Positions 63,334-64,000 of a stretch of 64,000 bases of DNA are shown one piece after another (positions within the stretch are counted from its first letter, which is position 1; every line of letters starts with the position of its first letter). The notes under the pieces are model-generated. The model searched no databases. It saw only the letters and a program-made list of their open reading frames with translations, and was not told the DNA's origin. This DNA comes from Kitasatospora sp. NA04385. Its GTDB lineage: Bacteria > Actinomycetota > Actinomycetes > Streptomycetales > Streptomycetaceae. The position numbers and the translations under genes were made by a program. The stretch spans positions 4,621,249 to 4,685,248 of the forward strand of contig NZ_CP054919.1 in the NCBI RefSeq assembly GCF_013364235.1. Direction: 5' to 3'.

Positions 63334-64000
63334 GTGAGACGGGGCGCCGGACGTCCGTTGGTCGCGGTGACCGGTGCCACGGGCTTCCTCGGTTCGGCCG
63401 TCGTCTCTCAACTCGCCCTCCAACCGGTCGATTTACGCCTCGGGATGCGCTTGCCCCGTCCGGCCGGGGACAAGGGTCTGTCCGGGGCTGAGGCTGAGAC
63501 CGGGGGTGAGGGCCCGCCTCGGGCCGGGGGCGAGCCGCTCGCGCGCGTGCACCGCGTCCGCGCGGACCTGGACGACCGGGCGAGCCTGGACGCGCTGTGC
63601 GCCGACGCGGACGTGGTGCTGCACCTCGCCTCCTACGTCGGCCCGGACCGGGACCGCGCCGAGGCCGTCAACCACCGCGGCGCCGAACGGCTCGCGGCCG
63701 CGGCCCGCGCCACCGCCCGGCCGCACTGCCGGATCCTGCACCTGTCGACCTGCGCCGTGTACGGAGCCGGGCCGCACCGGGGCGCCGCCGTGGGCGAGGT
63801 CGTCCCCGACCCCGTCTCGCCCGCGAGCCGCACCCGGCTGGCCGGTGAGCGGGCCACCCGCGCCGCCGGGGCGACGGTGCTGCGCGCCGCACTGGTCACC
63901 GGCCCGGGCGAACGCTGGGTGGTGCCCGCCCTGCGCGAACTCGTCCACCGGGTACCGGCCCACTGGGACGGCGGCCGCGCCCTGCTCTCCATGATCGACG
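63334..64000 (+). CDS. NAD(P)-dependent epimerase/dehydratase-family protein, cut at the window edge; contains a TTA codon
   Basis: The open frame encodes an extended SDR fold: GATGFLG nucleotide motif near residue 14, a DVVLHLASYVG strand and LHLSTCAVYG. The usual catalytic YxxxK is not seen; at its place the sequence is ASRTRLAGE, so Tyr and Lys seem replaced. A TTA leucine codon lies at 63433-63435, making translation likely to depend on bldA tRNA. GTG 63334 gives a normal short leader; GTG 63235, overlapping the receptor stop (GTGA), is a longer alternative in the same frame. Related genes accompany afsA in other GBL loci, where they help make the signal. Confidence 0.75.
   Translation, partial: MRRGAGRPLVAVTGATGFLGSAVVSQLALQPVDLRLGMRLPRPAGDKGLSGAEAETGGEGPPRAGGEPLARVHRVRADLDDRASLDALCADADVVLHLASYVGPDRDRAEAVNHRGAERLAAAARATARPHCRILHLSTCAVYGAGPHRGAAVGEVVPDPVSPASRTRLAGERATRAAGATVLRAALVTGPGERWVVPALRELVHRVPAHWDGGRALLSMID

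Overview
The window is very G+C-rich, closely packed actinobacterial DNA. Gene content and order point to a Streptomycetaceae chromosome (Streptomyces or Kitasatospora): the 14-gene nuoA-N operon, futalosine-route menaquinone genes, fused FbiC, an XRE/DUF397 pair, a GPP34 protein, a gamma-butyrolactone (GBL) synthase/receptor pair and a TTA (bldA-type) codon. The left end cuts a probable Ser/Thr-kinase gene and the right end cuts an SDR-type reductase gene.

1-8 kb: end of a membrane-anchored sensor protein; mqnC (menaquinone); an amidohydrolase-like relic; a small membrane protein; menG; a geranylgeranyl-reductase-family flavoprotein; a toxin-antitoxin islet (orphan VapB, DUF5753 relic, VapBC) bracketed by two near-identical 26-bp repeats; an EamA exporter. 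8-24 kb: complete complex I operon nuoA-N behind a Rex-like operator and ended by a 19-bp perfect hairpin. nuoG is frameshifted in a short G run. 24-29 kb: long-chain polyprenyl diphosphate synthase, orphan LuxR-type response regulator, korAB 2-oxoacid:ferredoxin oxidoreductase. Quinone synthesis, the quinone side chain, complex I and an electron-producing oxidoreductase thus sit together.

29-44 kb: RarD-type permease, an orphan binding protein, a LolA-like protein divergent from fbiC (F420), ADP-ribosylglycohydrolase, XRE/DUF397 pair, GPP34 protein, a D,D-carboxypeptidase with a long acidic cytoplasmic region carrying seven T-[MV]-x-L-R motifs, YihY/BrkB protein, polyprenol-phosphate mannose synthase. 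44-52 kb: tRNA-Arg(CCT) with a decayed 3'-half copy about 600 bp away, a DUF389 protein, a 1364-residue repeat protein with an LPDTG anchor, and a sugar-type binding lipoprotein.

52-64 kb is the accessory part. It looks like the edge of a GBL-controlled specialised-metabolite locus: a B12-binding glutamate mutase S subunit; a glutamate mutase E subunit fused in frame to an FAD/NAD(P)-binding enzyme (frameshifted in a C7 run); an acyl-CoA/AMP ligase; cupin; MFS transporter; CGNR and LysR regulators; then afsA and a GBL-receptor gene diverging around a 25-bp dyad; then an SDR gene with a TTA codon running off the window. The mutase E part keeps the substrate arginines and the Glu/Tyr residues known from clostridial glutamate mutase, so glutamate to 3-methylaspartate is the likely reaction. 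No PKS or NRPS lies in the window, so the final product cannot be named.
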